From contig CAYNIY010000019.1 in the NCBI GenBank assembly GCA_964397525.1, positions 1-28,295 on the forward strand: a stretch of DNA of 28,295 nt, given 5' to 3'. Positions 1 to 7,223 of this stretch are shown here, in pieces. Position 1 is the stretch's first letter; the number at the start of each line of letters is the position of its first letter. The notes below the pieces were generated by a model. It was not told where the DNA came from. It ran no database searches and saw only the letters and a program-made list of their open reading frames with translations. The DNA is from Syntrophopropionicum sp964397525 (lineage in GTDB: Bacteria > Bacillota > Desulfotomaculia > Desulfotomaculales > Pelotomaculaceae). Both the position numbers and the translations under genes were made by a program.

Positions 1-975
<975 letters not shown>

Positions 976-980
976 AATAT

Positions 981-1015
981 GAGACGTGAGACGTGAGAAA
1001 TGAGACGTGAGAACT
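981..1015 (+). repeat. Heptamer tandem repeat (GAGACGT)n in rRNA spacer
   Basis: Five consecutive 7-base units occur directly after the 23S rRNA: gagacgt, gagacgt, gagaaat, gagacgt, gagaact. The period is exact and the consensus is GAGACGT. It lies in the transcribed spacer between 23S and 5S. No function is apparent. Confidence 0.8.
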
Positions 1016-1064
1016 AAAGGGATGACCTAAAGGGTCTAAAGACCTGAAAGGAATACCGGCAATC

Positions 1065-1092
1065 ACACGACCCACGACCCACGACGCACGAC
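1065..1092 (+). repeat. Second heptamer tandem repeat (NCACGAC)n in rRNA spacer
   Basis: Four consecutive 7-base units follow the first array by about 50 bases: acacgac, ccacgac, ccacgac, gcacgac. Read on the minus strand the unit is GTCGTGN, which in rotation (GTGNGTC) resembles the first array (GTGAGAC). The two arrays may therefore be inverted, diverged members of one family. Confidence 0.75.
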
Positions 1093-1145
1093 TCAAAAAA
1101 CTTGTTTAACTATGCTGTCCAGTTTTGAGAGAACATAAAAAAAAT

Positions 1146-1167
1146 GTAGGTGCGAATTTAGTCGCAC
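1146..1167 (+). repeat. REP-like hairpin with GTAG lead, in rRNA spacer
   Basis: GTAG at 1146-1149 is followed by a hairpin with arms gtgcga (1150-1155) and tcgcac (1162-1167). The arms and GTAG match the right-hand, inverted unit of the element at 14250-14296. A GTAG tetranucleotide beside a small hairpin is the known signature of REP elements mobilised by RAYT transposases. No transposase gene lies in this window, so the assignment is by shape only. Confidence 0.55.
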
Positions 1168-1189
1168 AAAAAGACAACGATAGAGAGTT

Positions 1190-1307
1190 TTCTGGTGACA
1201 ATGTCGGAGGGGGTACACCCGTTCCCATCCCGAACACGGCAGTTAAGCCCTCCTGAGCCGATGGTACTTGGGACGTCGGTCCCTGGAAGAGTAGGTCGTC
1301 GCCAGAG
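1190..1307 (+). rRNA. 5S ribosomal RNA
   Basis: The closing helix pairs tctggtgac (1191-1199) with gtcgccaga (1298-1306). Between them are the conserved 5S segments: cacccgttcccatcccgaac near 1216-1235, agttaagccc at 1241-1250, and gccgatggtacttggg near 1257-1272. The length of about 118 nt is normal. The gene sits about 215 bases after the 23S gene with no tRNA between, and is followed at once by a terminator, so it closes the rRNA operon. End positions may shift by one to three bases. Confidence 0.95.
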
Positions 1308-1315
1308 AAATTTTA

Positions 1316-1351
1316 AAAACCCCGCAGATAAAACCGCGGGGTTTTGTTTTT
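1316..1351 (+). terminator. rRNA operon terminator, probably bidirectional
   Basis: A perfect 10-bp stem pairs 1316-1325 (aaaaccccgc) with 1336-1345 (gcggggtttt) around a 10-base loop and is followed by a T-rich run. The arms begin and end with A and T runs, and the convergent LysM gene stops at 1376. The same hairpin could therefore also end that minus-strand transcript. Confidence 0.85.
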
Positions 1352-1375
1352 ATTTTTTCTGACGACCGGCGGCTG

Positions 1376-2290
1376 TTACTGGCCGGCTGCTACATGGACC
1401 ATTGCCTGGTGATCCGGGTCAATGCTGTCCGTGCCGTGGGTGCGGCTGTTCAGGAAGTGCAGGTCGAACATACCGTCAAAGTCGTTGCCGTAGATGTCCT
1501 GGCTGGTGCCGTGCGGCATTCCCGCCATAGAGCAGGCAATAGGCTGGCCGTCCAGCCAGATGATGGCTGCCCTGCGTTCCCAGCTCCACTCGCCGCCGAA
1601 GATATCCTTCATGATCGCTGAATCATCGGCAGTCAGCGGTTCGCAGTCAGCGTGGTTTTGTCCAAACAGGTGGTGGATGCGGAATGTGCGTCCCGTTTCA
1701 AAGTCCTGAAGTGTTACGTTACTGCCCATCGGAAACATGTCATTGATATACTTCCATGCAATCAGTTCACCATACGTACTGTCCGGCTCCTCGTAAACCG
1801 GGGCGCTGCGGGATACGGAACCCCTGCTGATTTCCTGGTATGCTGAAGCGCTGCCGGGTACAGTCAGCACCTGCCCTATCTGGAGAAATTCTGAATCCAG
1901 GCCGCTGGCTGATAATATTGCTTCAACACTGGTGCCATAGCTGCTGGCAATTGTCCACAGGTTGTCACCTGGAGCTACCGTGTAGCTGAATGATTCGCCG
2001 GAATAGGCGGTGTTGGTCTCAGCAAAATACGTGTCCGGTACATCAGTGCCAGGTACAACAATCTGTTCACCGATCTGCAGCGCTTCAAAATCCACGCTGG
2101 GGTTGGCTGATTGAATGGCATCAACGTCGACACCTAATTTTTCGGCAATCGTCCAGAAACAGTCACCTTCAACGACAGTGTAGGGGGAGGCATACACGAT
2201 GGCTGCCCCCGTCAGGGTAACACAGGTAAATATTAATACAAACAATAAACTTGGCAGTAATAAACGTTTAATATTTTTAACTACTCTCAT
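1376..2290 (-). CDS. Secreted protein with two LysM domains and an unassigned C-terminal domain
   Basis: Predicted exported cell-wall-binding protein of 304 residues. The start is placed at the ATG at 2288-2290, preceded by AAGGGGG. The open frame continues upstream to 2434, but that extension runs through a riboswitch and is not coding. Residues 1-34 form a signal peptide (basic start, long hydrophobic core, cleavage near VYA/SP). Two LysM domains follow at about 36-81 (YTVVEGDCFWTIAEKLGV) and 101-146 (YTVAPGDNLWTIASSYGT), each ending in the usual LQIGQ...VPG pattern. LysM domains bind N-acetylglucosamine-containing glycans such as peptidoglycan. Residues from about 175 to 304 form a separate domain rich in conserved-looking His and Asp (NHADCEP, AGMPHGT, HFLNSRTHGT, DPDHQAMV). 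I recall similar tails on LysM proteins of related Clostridia but know no enzyme activity. The gene converges on the rRNA operon. Confidence 0.85.
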   Translation of the reverse strand: MRVVKNIKRLLLPSLLFVLIFTCVTLTGAAIVYASPYTVVEGDCFWTIAEKLGVDVDAIQSANPSVDFEALQIGEQIVVPGTDVPDTYFAETNTAYSGESFSYTVAPGDNLWTIASSYGTSVEAILSASGLDSEFLQIGQVLTVPGSASAYQEISRGSVSRSAPVYEEPDSTYGELIAWKYINDMFPMGSNVTLQDFETGRTFRIHHLFGQNHADCEPLTADDSAIMKDIFGGEWSWERRAAIIWLDGQPIACSMAGMPHGTSQDIYGNDFDGMFDLHFLNSRTHGTDSIDPDHQAMVHVAAGQ

Positions 2291-2348
2291 TTTCGCCCCC
2301 TTAAAAAAATGTTTTAGTATTTTACCTGTCAGGGTAAATGTCGAGACG

Positions 2349-2460
2349 GTATCACCCGGCAGCACGGCGATCGTGGCAAAAAAGGCTGGGAAAGAGCCGT
2401 TTTTTGCTTTAGACCCGTTGCTTTGCGCCTCCAACTTTCGTGTGGATTTGCCCTTTTCAG
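2349..2460 (-). promoter_or_regulatory. Cyclic-di-GMP class I (GEMM-I) riboswitch
   Basis: Read on the minus strand, the leader shows the GEMM-I aptamer in order. AGGGCAAATCC (2444-2454) is followed by a short P1 hairpin closed by a GAAA tetraloop (2436-2439), then GCGCAAAGC (2420-2428) and the receptor-like GGGTCTAAAGC (2406-2416). Next comes a distal arm pairing GCAAAAAA with TTTTTTTGC and GGCT with AGCC, then the 3' strand CGATCGCCGTGCTGCCGGG. The middle G of AGGGCAAA corresponds to Vc2 G20, which favours c-di-GMP; the cGAMP-binding subclass has A there. The aptamer ends about 60 bases before the LysM start. A weak hairpin at 2320-2337 followed by a T run may be the expression platform, but whether it is an on or off switch cannot be read. 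Confidence 0.82.
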
Positions 2461-2605
2461 GTAATAGCTTTCTTAATTCTTCACGGTCTGATGTTTTTCC
2501 TCTCTGATTCTAATATTTATAAACAAAAGGGCTATTTAAAATATTTATCGGTTGCAATGTTTTTGACTTTAGATGTACCAGAGCAGTTCTGCAGGCCTAT
2601 TATAT

Positions 2606-2634
2606 TTGCGAGATAATTTATGGTATGGTAATAT
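2606..2634 (+). promoter_or_regulatory. Candidate SigA-type promoter for nadE
   Basis: TTGCGA at 2606-2611 and TAATAT at 2629-2634 are separated by 17 bases, about 30 bases before the nadE start. Both hexamers deviate from consensus. The region is AT-rich and lies between divergent transcription units. Confidence 0.45.
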
Positions 2635-2664
2635 AAAAAAGATAATCTGGTCGGAGGGACTGGC

Positions 2665-3393
2665 ATGCAGGTACAGGAAAAGGCAGACAAAATTGTCCAA
2701 TGGCTGAAGTCCATACTCGCCAATTCCGGGGCAAAGGGATTTGTTCTCGGCCTCAGCGGGGGCATTGACTCAGCAGTGGCAGCGGCTTTATGCAAGCGGG
2801 CCTGTCCCGATACGACACTGGGCGTGATGATGCCCTGCTACAGTGATCCCCGGGACCTCCTGGATGCCCAGCTGGCAGCGGATGCATTCAGCATACCGGT
2901 GGAAAAAATTGTTCTGGATGAGGTCTTTGAAACTTTTGTCAGGGTGCTGACCGGAGCGGCATTCGATAGTAATGCAAAAGACCTCAGCCTCGCCAACATC
3001 AAACCGAGGCTGCGCATGACCACACTCTATTTCCTGGCTGCCCGCCGGAAACTGTTGGTGGTTGGCACCGGCAATAAAAGCGAGATCATGATTGGTTATT
3101 CTACTAAATATGGCGACGGTGGGGTTGACCTGCTTCCGATTGGCAGTCTGGTCAAGACGGAAGTGCGTGAGTTTGCCCGCTTCCTGGGTGTACCCCAGGG
3201 GATCATCGACAAGGCGCCTTCAGCCGGCCTCTGGGCGGGGCAAACCGACGAAGCTGAAATGGGCTTCACCTACGAGGAGTTGGATCGCTACATCCTCACC
3301 GGAGATGTCTGTCCGGAAAAGAAGGCTATTATTGAGAGCATGATCAAGCGCAGCGAGCATAAAAAAATGCTGCCGCCTGTACCTCAATTATAG
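2665..3393 (+). CDS. nadE: NAD(+) synthase, ammonia-dependent type
   Basis: Catalyses the ATP-dependent amidation of nicotinic acid adenine dinucleotide to NAD+, the last step of NAD synthesis. The protein has 242 residues. The N-type ATP pyrophosphatase loop SGGIDSAVAA is at 31-40, and the family segments GTGNKSE, GYSTKYGDGGVDLLPIG and KAPSAGLWAGQTDEAEMG follow in order. There is no N-terminal nitrilase-like glutaminase domain, so free ammonia rather than glutamine is the likely nitrogen donor. The ATG start has GGAGGG eight bases upstream. The gene stands alone between a candidate promoter and a short terminator, divergent from the riboswitch-LysM unit. Confidence 0.93.
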   Translation: MQVQEKADKIVQWLKSILANSGAKGFVLGLSGGIDSAVAAALCKRACPDTTLGVMMPCYSDPRDLLDAQLAADAFSIPVEKIVLDEVFETFVRVLTGAAFDSNAKDLSLANIKPRLRMTTLYFLAARRKLLVVGTGNKSEIMIGYSTKYGDGGVDLLPIGSLVKTEVREFARFLGVPQGIIDKAPSAGLWAGQTDEAEMGFTYEELDRYILTGDVCPEKKAIIESMIKRSEHKKMLPPVPQL

Positions 3394-3429
3394 ACCGGTG
3401 CTTAATTTATAATTATAAATGGGAACATC

Positions 3430-3448
3430 AAGCGCTCAGCGCTTTTTT
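3430..3448 (+). terminator. Terminator after nadE
   Basis: A short stem pairs aagcgc (3430-3435) with gcgctt (3439-3444) around a 3-base loop and continues into a run of T. The stem is only six base pairs, so termination may be partial. Confidence 0.6.
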
Positions 3449-3484
3449 CTTATATTACATTTACTTCCTTGAAGGAGGATCACA

Positions 3485-4216
3485 ATGTCCGGTCATTCAA
3501 AGTGGGCAACGATCAAACGTAAAAAGGCGAAAACAGACCAACAGCGAGGAAAGGTATTCACCCGCATAGCGAAAGAAATTATTCTTGCCGCACGCCGGGG
3601 CGGCGCTGATCCCGAAGGCAATGCGCGTTTAAAGGCGGCCATTATGAGGGCAAAGGAAGCCAATATCCCGAATGACAACATCATGCGTGCCGTCCAGAAG
3701 GGCGCAGGTGAGACAGGTGGCGCCAACTACGAGGAAATAACATACGAAGGTTACGGTCCGGGAGGTGTGGCAGTGATGCTTGATATCATGACCGACAACC
3801 GCAACCGCACCGCGGGGGAAATAAGGTTCATTTTTTCAAAGAACAGCGGCAACCTGGGAGAAACAGGCTGTGTGGCCTGGATGTTTGAAGAAAAAGGGAT
3901 TGTCGTAGTGGAGAAGGCAGAAAACGAGCTGACGGAAGACGACATCATGCTCGAGGCCATTGAAGCCGGCGCCCAGGACTTCAGCGCTGAGGATGACTCC
4001 TATGAAATAGTCTGTGAGCCTGCCATTCTCCAGGCTGTGAAAGAGAACCTGGAAAAGGCAGGCGTTAAGATCGCCACGGCTGAAGTAACCCTGGTACCGC
4101 AAACTACTGTCAGCCTGGAGGGTGAAAAAGCTGAGCTGATGATCCGCCTGATGGATACTTTGGAAGACCATGACGATGTGCAGAACGTTTACGCTAATTT
4201 TGAGATAGAAGAATAA
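3485..4216 (+). CDS. yebC: YebC/PmpR family protein
   Basis: Protein of 243 residues with the hallmark start MSGHSKWATIKRKKAKTDQ and the internal segments GNARLKAAI, KEANIPNDNI and YEGYGPGGVAV. It is typical full length for the family. Family members were long annotated as DNA-binding transcription regulators. More recent work on the family links it to translation, helping ribosomes through difficult sequences such as polyproline. The sequence alone does not decide which role applies here. The ATG is preceded by GAAGGAGG. It is followed after 74 bases by ruvC, a very common neighbour of yebC in bacteria, so the two are probably co-transcribed. Confidence 0.95.
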   Translation: MSGHSKWATIKRKKAKTDQQRGKVFTRIAKEIILAARRGGADPEGNARLKAAIMRAKEANIPNDNIMRAVQKGAGETGGANYEEITYEGYGPGGVAVMLDIMTDNRNRTAGEIRFIFSKNSGNLGETGCVAWMFEEKGIVVVEKAENELTEDDIMLEAIEAGAQDFSAEDDSYEIVCEPAILQAVKENLEKAGVKIATAEVTLVPQTTVSLEGEKAELMIRLMDTLEDHDDVQNVYANFEIEE

Positions 4217-4246
4217 GAGAGATCTGACCGCTCAAAAAAAGGATTG

Positions 4247-4281
4247 CCCCCTTTGGCGTAGAATAATTCAGGTAAAGGGGG
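4247..4281 (+). promoter_or_regulatory. Hairpin that covers the ruvC ribosome binding site
   Basis: CCCCCTTT (4247-4254) is perfectly complementary to AAAGGGGG (4274-4281), which is the Shine-Dalgarno sequence of ruvC, nine bases before its ATG. The loop is 19 bases. If formed, the 8-bp helix would hide the binding site. No terminator T run follows, so any effect would be on translation. Confidence 0.5.
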
Positions 4282-4290
4282 TGGGAACAC

Positions 4291-4779
4291 ATGTTCATTA
4301 TGGGTCTTGATCCCGGTACGGCCATTACCGGCTACGGTTTGGTCAAATTCGACGGCAGCAAATTTTCCCTGGTGGACTGCGGCTGCGTCCGGACGAGCCC
4401 CGAGTTCCCCCTGTCCGAGAGGCTTCAAACCATTTACTCGGAGTTGACTGGTGTGATCAGTCTTTATAAACCGGAGCAATTTGCCATCGAGGAGCTTTTT
4501 TTCAATAAAAATGCGCGCACCGCGCTTGCTGTGGGGCATGCCAGGGGAGTCGCCATGCTGGCGGCTTCAAACTCCGGCCTGCCTGTTTTTGAATACACCC
4601 CACTTCAGGTCAAGCAGGCTGTGACTGGTTTTGGCCGGGCAGATAAAACACAGGTCCAGTACATGGTCAAGACTATCCTGGCGCTGCCTGAAGCGCCGGC
4701 CCCGGACGACGTGGCAGACGCGCTGGCGGTGGCCATCTGCCACGGGCAGTTATTTTCATGGGTGAGGAAACTGAAATGA
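4291..4779 (+). CDS. ruvC: Crossover junction endodeoxyribonuclease RuvC
   Basis: Cuts Holliday junctions as a dimer, completing homologous recombination together with RuvAB. The protein has 162 residues, the usual length. The RNase H-like fold carries the four acidic residues expected for metal binding: Asp7 in GLDPGTAITGYG, Glu67 in AIEELFFNKNARTA, and Asp140 and Asp143 in DDVADALAVAICH. The ATG follows an AAAGGGGG binding site that can be hidden in a hairpin. The stop codon overlaps the ruvA start (ATGA), so the two are translationally coupled. Confidence 0.95.
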   Translation: MFIMGLDPGTAITGYGLVKFDGSKFSLVDCGCVRTSPEFPLSERLQTIYSELTGVISLYKPEQFAIEELFFNKNARTALAVGHARGVAMLAASNSGLPVFEYTPLQVKQAVTGFGRADKTQVQYMVKTILALPEAPAPDDVADALAVAICHGQLFSWVRKLK

Positions 4780-5285
4780 TCGCATTTATTAAAGGAAAGC
4801 TGGCTGATTTTCAGGCGGGAGCGGTTGTCCTGGATGTCGGCGGTATCGGATTCAGGATAATGGTCCCACTATCATTGCAATACCACCTGCCGCCCCGGGG
4901 CAGCGAAATTATGCTGCATACCAGCCTGGTGGTTAGGGATGACGGGTTTTACCTGTATGGCTTTCATAGTGAAAATGAGCTTGAATTTTTTTTGATGCTG
5001 TTAAATGTGTCAGGTGTCGGGCCCAAAGGCGCCCTGGCCATCCTTTCGATCTATACTCCAGGTGAGCTAGGCAGGGCGATCGCCGGTGAAGATATACCTC
5101 TGCTGACCAGGGTTTCCGGTATCGGCAAAAAGACGGCTGGCAGGATAGTGCTCGAATTAAAAGACAAGGCAGCCGATATGATNNNNNNNNNNNNNNNNNN
5201 NNNNNNNNNNNNNNNNNNNNNNNNNNNNNNNNNNNNNNNNNNNNNNNNNNNNNNNNNNNNNNNNNNNNNNNNNNNNNNNNNNTGA
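4776..5285 (+). CDS. ruvA: Holliday junction helicase subunit RuvA (interrupted by assembly gap)
   Basis: Binds the four-way junction and loads the RuvB motor. The chosen start is the ATG at 4776, which overlaps the ruvC stop and gives MIAFIKGKLADF, the normal family start; GGTGAGG lies upstream. About 136 residues are readable: the OB-fold domain I and domain II with two helix-hairpin-helix motifs (NVSGVGPKGALAIL and RVSGIGKKTAGRIVLEL). The run of 100 N at 5183-5282 replaces the linker and the domain III that contacts RuvB. Family members have about 200 residues, so roughly 60 are missing, more than 100 bases can encode. TGA at 5283-5285 is a plausible true stop, but the frame across the gap is not known. 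Confidence 0.88.
   Translation: MIAFIKGKLADFQAGAVVLDVGGIGFRIMVPLSLQYHLPPRGSEIMLHTSLVVRDDGFYLYGFHSENELEFFLMLLNVSGVGPKGALAILSIYTPGELGRAIAGEDIPLLTRVSGIGKKTAGRIVLELKDKAADMXXXXXXXXXXXXXXXXXXXXXXXXXXXXXXXXXX
5183..5282. other. Assembly gap of exactly 100 N
   Basis: The run is exactly 100 undetermined bases, the conventional length for a scaffold gap of unknown size. It lies inside ruvA. The real missing length is probably nearer 180-200 bases, judged from RuvA family length. Confidence 0.97.
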
Positions 5286-5296
5286 GGTGCATGAGC

Positions 5297-6322
5297 ATGG
5301 AGGAAAGGCTGATCTCAGCCACCGCCCGGCCGGAGGACTTTGAGGCAGACTTAAGCCTGCGCCCCCGCAGGCTGGATGAATACATCGGCCAGGAAAAAGT
5401 AAAGGAAATGATCTCGATCTTTATCCAGGCCGCCCGCGGACGGGAGGAGGTCCTTGATCACGTCCTGCTGTTCGGGCCGCCGGGATTGGGAAAAACAACC
5501 CTGGCCAATATTATCGCTTATGAAATGGGTGTGAGCATCAGGACAACGTCCGGACCGGCCATAGAGCGCCCCGGCGACCTGGCAGCCATCCTGACCAGCC
5601 TGTCCCCAGGAGATATTTTATTTATCGACGAAGTCCACCGTCTCAGCAGGACCGTGGAAGAGGTGCTGTACCCGGCGATGGAGGACTATGCTTTAGATAT
5701 TGTGATCGGCAAGGGACCAGGCGCCCGCTCTTTGAGGCTGGAGCTGCCGCGGTTCACCCTGGTGGGCGCGACCACCCGCGCCGGGCTGCTCACATCACCC
5801 CTGCGGGACCGTTTTGGCGTGACCAGCAGGTTGGATTACTACCTGCCTGAAGAGCTGGTGCTTATTGTTATCAGGACGGCAGATATCCTCGGGGTGGAAA
5901 TAACCAGGGACGGAGCCTTTGAAATCGCCAGTCGTTCCAGGGGCACGCCCAGGATTGCCAACCGCCTGCTGAAAAGGGTGCGGGACTACGCCCAGGTTAA
6001 GGCGGATGGGATCATCAACCTCGCTGTGGCGGACGAGGCGCTTAAATTCCTGGAAGTAGACGCCCTGGGTCTGGATCATGCCGACAGGAGGCTGCTGCTG
6101 ACCATTATTCAAAAATTTGAGGGCGGGCCGGTCGGCCTGGATACCCTGGGAGCGGCCACCAGCGAAGAGTCCGAGACCCTGGAGGATGTTTATGAACCCT
6201 TCCTGATCCAGCTGGGCATGCTGGCCAGGACACCGCGCGGCCGGGTGGCCACGCTATTGGCTTACCAGCATCTGGGCATAGAGTATAATGCCAAGAACAC
6301 GAAACAAGAGACCTTATGGTAG
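5297..6322 (+). CDS. ruvB: Holliday junction branch migration ATPase RuvB
   Basis: Hexameric AAA+ motor that drives branch migration with RuvA. From the ATG at 5297 it has 341 residues. Walker A GPPGLGKT is at 60-67, Walker B DEVH at 111-114, sensor 1 ATTRAG and the arginine-finger region PLRDRFGVTSRLDYY follow, and the C-terminal winged helix contains GLDTLGAATSEESETLEDVYEPFL. An in-frame ATG exists at 5291, but GAGGTG at 5284-5289 lies only one base before it and seven bases before 5297, so 5297 is the better start. It follows ruvA directly, making ruvC-ruvA-ruvB one unit. Confidence 0.95.
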   Translation: MEERLISATARPEDFEADLSLRPRRLDEYIGQEKVKEMISIFIQAARGREEVLDHVLLFGPPGLGKTTLANIIAYEMGVSIRTTSGPAIERPGDLAAILTSLSPGDILFIDEVHRLSRTVEEVLYPAMEDYALDIVIGKGPGARSLRLELPRFTLVGATTRAGLLTSPLRDRFGVTSRLDYYLPEELVLIVIRTADILGVEITRDGAFEIASRSRGTPRIANRLLKRVRDYAQVKADGIINLAVADEALKFLEVDALGLDHADRRLLLTIIQKFEGGPVGLDTLGAATSEESETLEDVYEPFLIQLGMLARTPRGRVATLLAYQHLGIEYNAKNTKQETLW

Positions 6323-6356
6323 CTGTGCTGGCACAACGCCTAAAGGAGTGAGCCTG

Positions 6357-6908
6357 ATGAGAATACTGCTGCACACCTGCTGCGGCCCCTGCTCGATCTA
6401 CCCCGTGGACTGTTTAAGGGGTGAGGGCATGGAGGTCACAGGCTATTTTTATAATCCCAACATACATCCCTATACCGAATTTATGAAACGGAAGGAAACA
6501 CTGGAGAAATACGCCGCTGAAATTGGCATGGAAATGATTTTTGACACGGGTTATCACTTGGAGGAGTTTATCCGGGCAGCCGTTTACAGGGAAACGCAGC
6601 GCTGCCGGTCCTGCTATGTCATGCGACTGGAACAGGCGGCGCGGGAAGCGGCAGGCAGAGGGTATGACTGCTTCAGCACCACCCTGCTGGTCAGCCCCTA
6701 CCAGAAACATGAACTGATCCGGGAGATCGGCCAGGCAGCGGCGGAAAAACACGGCATCCCTTTTCATTATGCCGATTTCCGGTCCGGCTACAGGGAAGCA
6801 ACGGCCCGGTCCAGGAGGATGGGTATGTACCGGCAGCAATACTGCGGCTGCATCTACAGCGAAAAAGAACGCTATTGCCAGCTGGATAAAAAGGATGTGA
6901 AGGCTTGA
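6357..6908 (+). CDS. queH: Epoxyqueuosine reductase QueH
   Basis: Reduces epoxyqueuosine to queuosine in the wobble position of GUN-anticodon tRNAs; it is the non-orthologous replacement for cobalamin-dependent QueG. The start is the ATG at 6357 with AAGGAG nine bases upstream; an in-frame ATG at 6288 lies inside ruvB. The protein has 183 residues. The metal-binding cysteines are visible as HTCCGPC (Cys8, 9, 12), RCRSC (Cys83, 86) and YCGC (Cys163, 165), consistent with the Fe-S cluster and second metal site known for this family. The presence of queA and tgt a few genes downstream supports the function. Confidence 0.92.
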   Translation: MRILLHTCCGPCSIYPVDCLRGEGMEVTGYFYNPNIHPYTEFMKRKETLEKYAAEIGMEMIFDTGYHLEEFIRAAVYRETQRCRSCYVMRLEQAAREAAGRGYDCFSTTLLVSPYQKHELIREIGQAAAEKHGIPFHYADFRSGYREATARSRRMGMYRQQYCGCIYSEKERYCQLDKKDVKA

Positions 6909-7123
6909 TGTGGGAGTCTTTCGGCAGGACGCTGGTCATCGCCGGCGCCATCATGCTAGTGCTGGGAGGCCTGATGCTGGCGGGCGGCAGGTTTTTTGGC
7001 CTGGGGCGGCTGCCCGGCGACATCTTCATCGAGAGGGGAAACTTTAGGTTTTACTTTCCCATCATGACGAGCATCATACTGAGCATCCTGTTGTCACTGA
7101 TAATTTATATCTTCCGCCGCTAA
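6908..7123 (+). CDS. DUF2905 small membrane protein
   Basis: Seventy-one residues with two predicted membrane segments (about 6-27 and 48-68) separated by a short loop containing GRLPGDIFIERGNFRFYFP, the signature of the DUF2905 family. The ATG at 6908 overlaps the queH stop (TGATG), which indicates translational coupling. An in-frame TTG at 6905 is less likely. The family has no known function; it is often found beside ruvB and queA in Firmicutes. A strong terminator follows. Confidence 0.85.
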   Translation: MWESFGRTLVIAGAIMLVLGGLMLAGGRFFGLGRLPGDIFIERGNFRFYFPIMTSIILSILLSLIIYIFRR

Positions 7124-7149
7124 ACCGGAGTAAAGGCACCGGTTTTTTT
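7122..7149 (+). terminator. Terminator after the DUF2905 gene
   Basis: Seven-base-pair stem aaaccgg (7122-7128) with ccggttt (7139-7145) followed by a T run to 7149. It overlaps the stop codon of the small membrane protein and separates the ruv-queH unit from spoIID-queA-tgt. Confidence 0.8.
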
Positions 7150-7223
7150 ATTAGAGCAGGAAATCGCCTTAATCCGCCGAATTTTTGTCGGGAGTAGGTG
7201 ATTAATACCAGCGGAGGTTAAAA

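Noticed and set aside
2291..2434. N-terminal extension of the LysM protein by 48 residues
   Set aside because: The stretch is the c-di-GMP aptamer. The inner ATG at 2290 has a ribosome binding site and starts a proper signal peptide.
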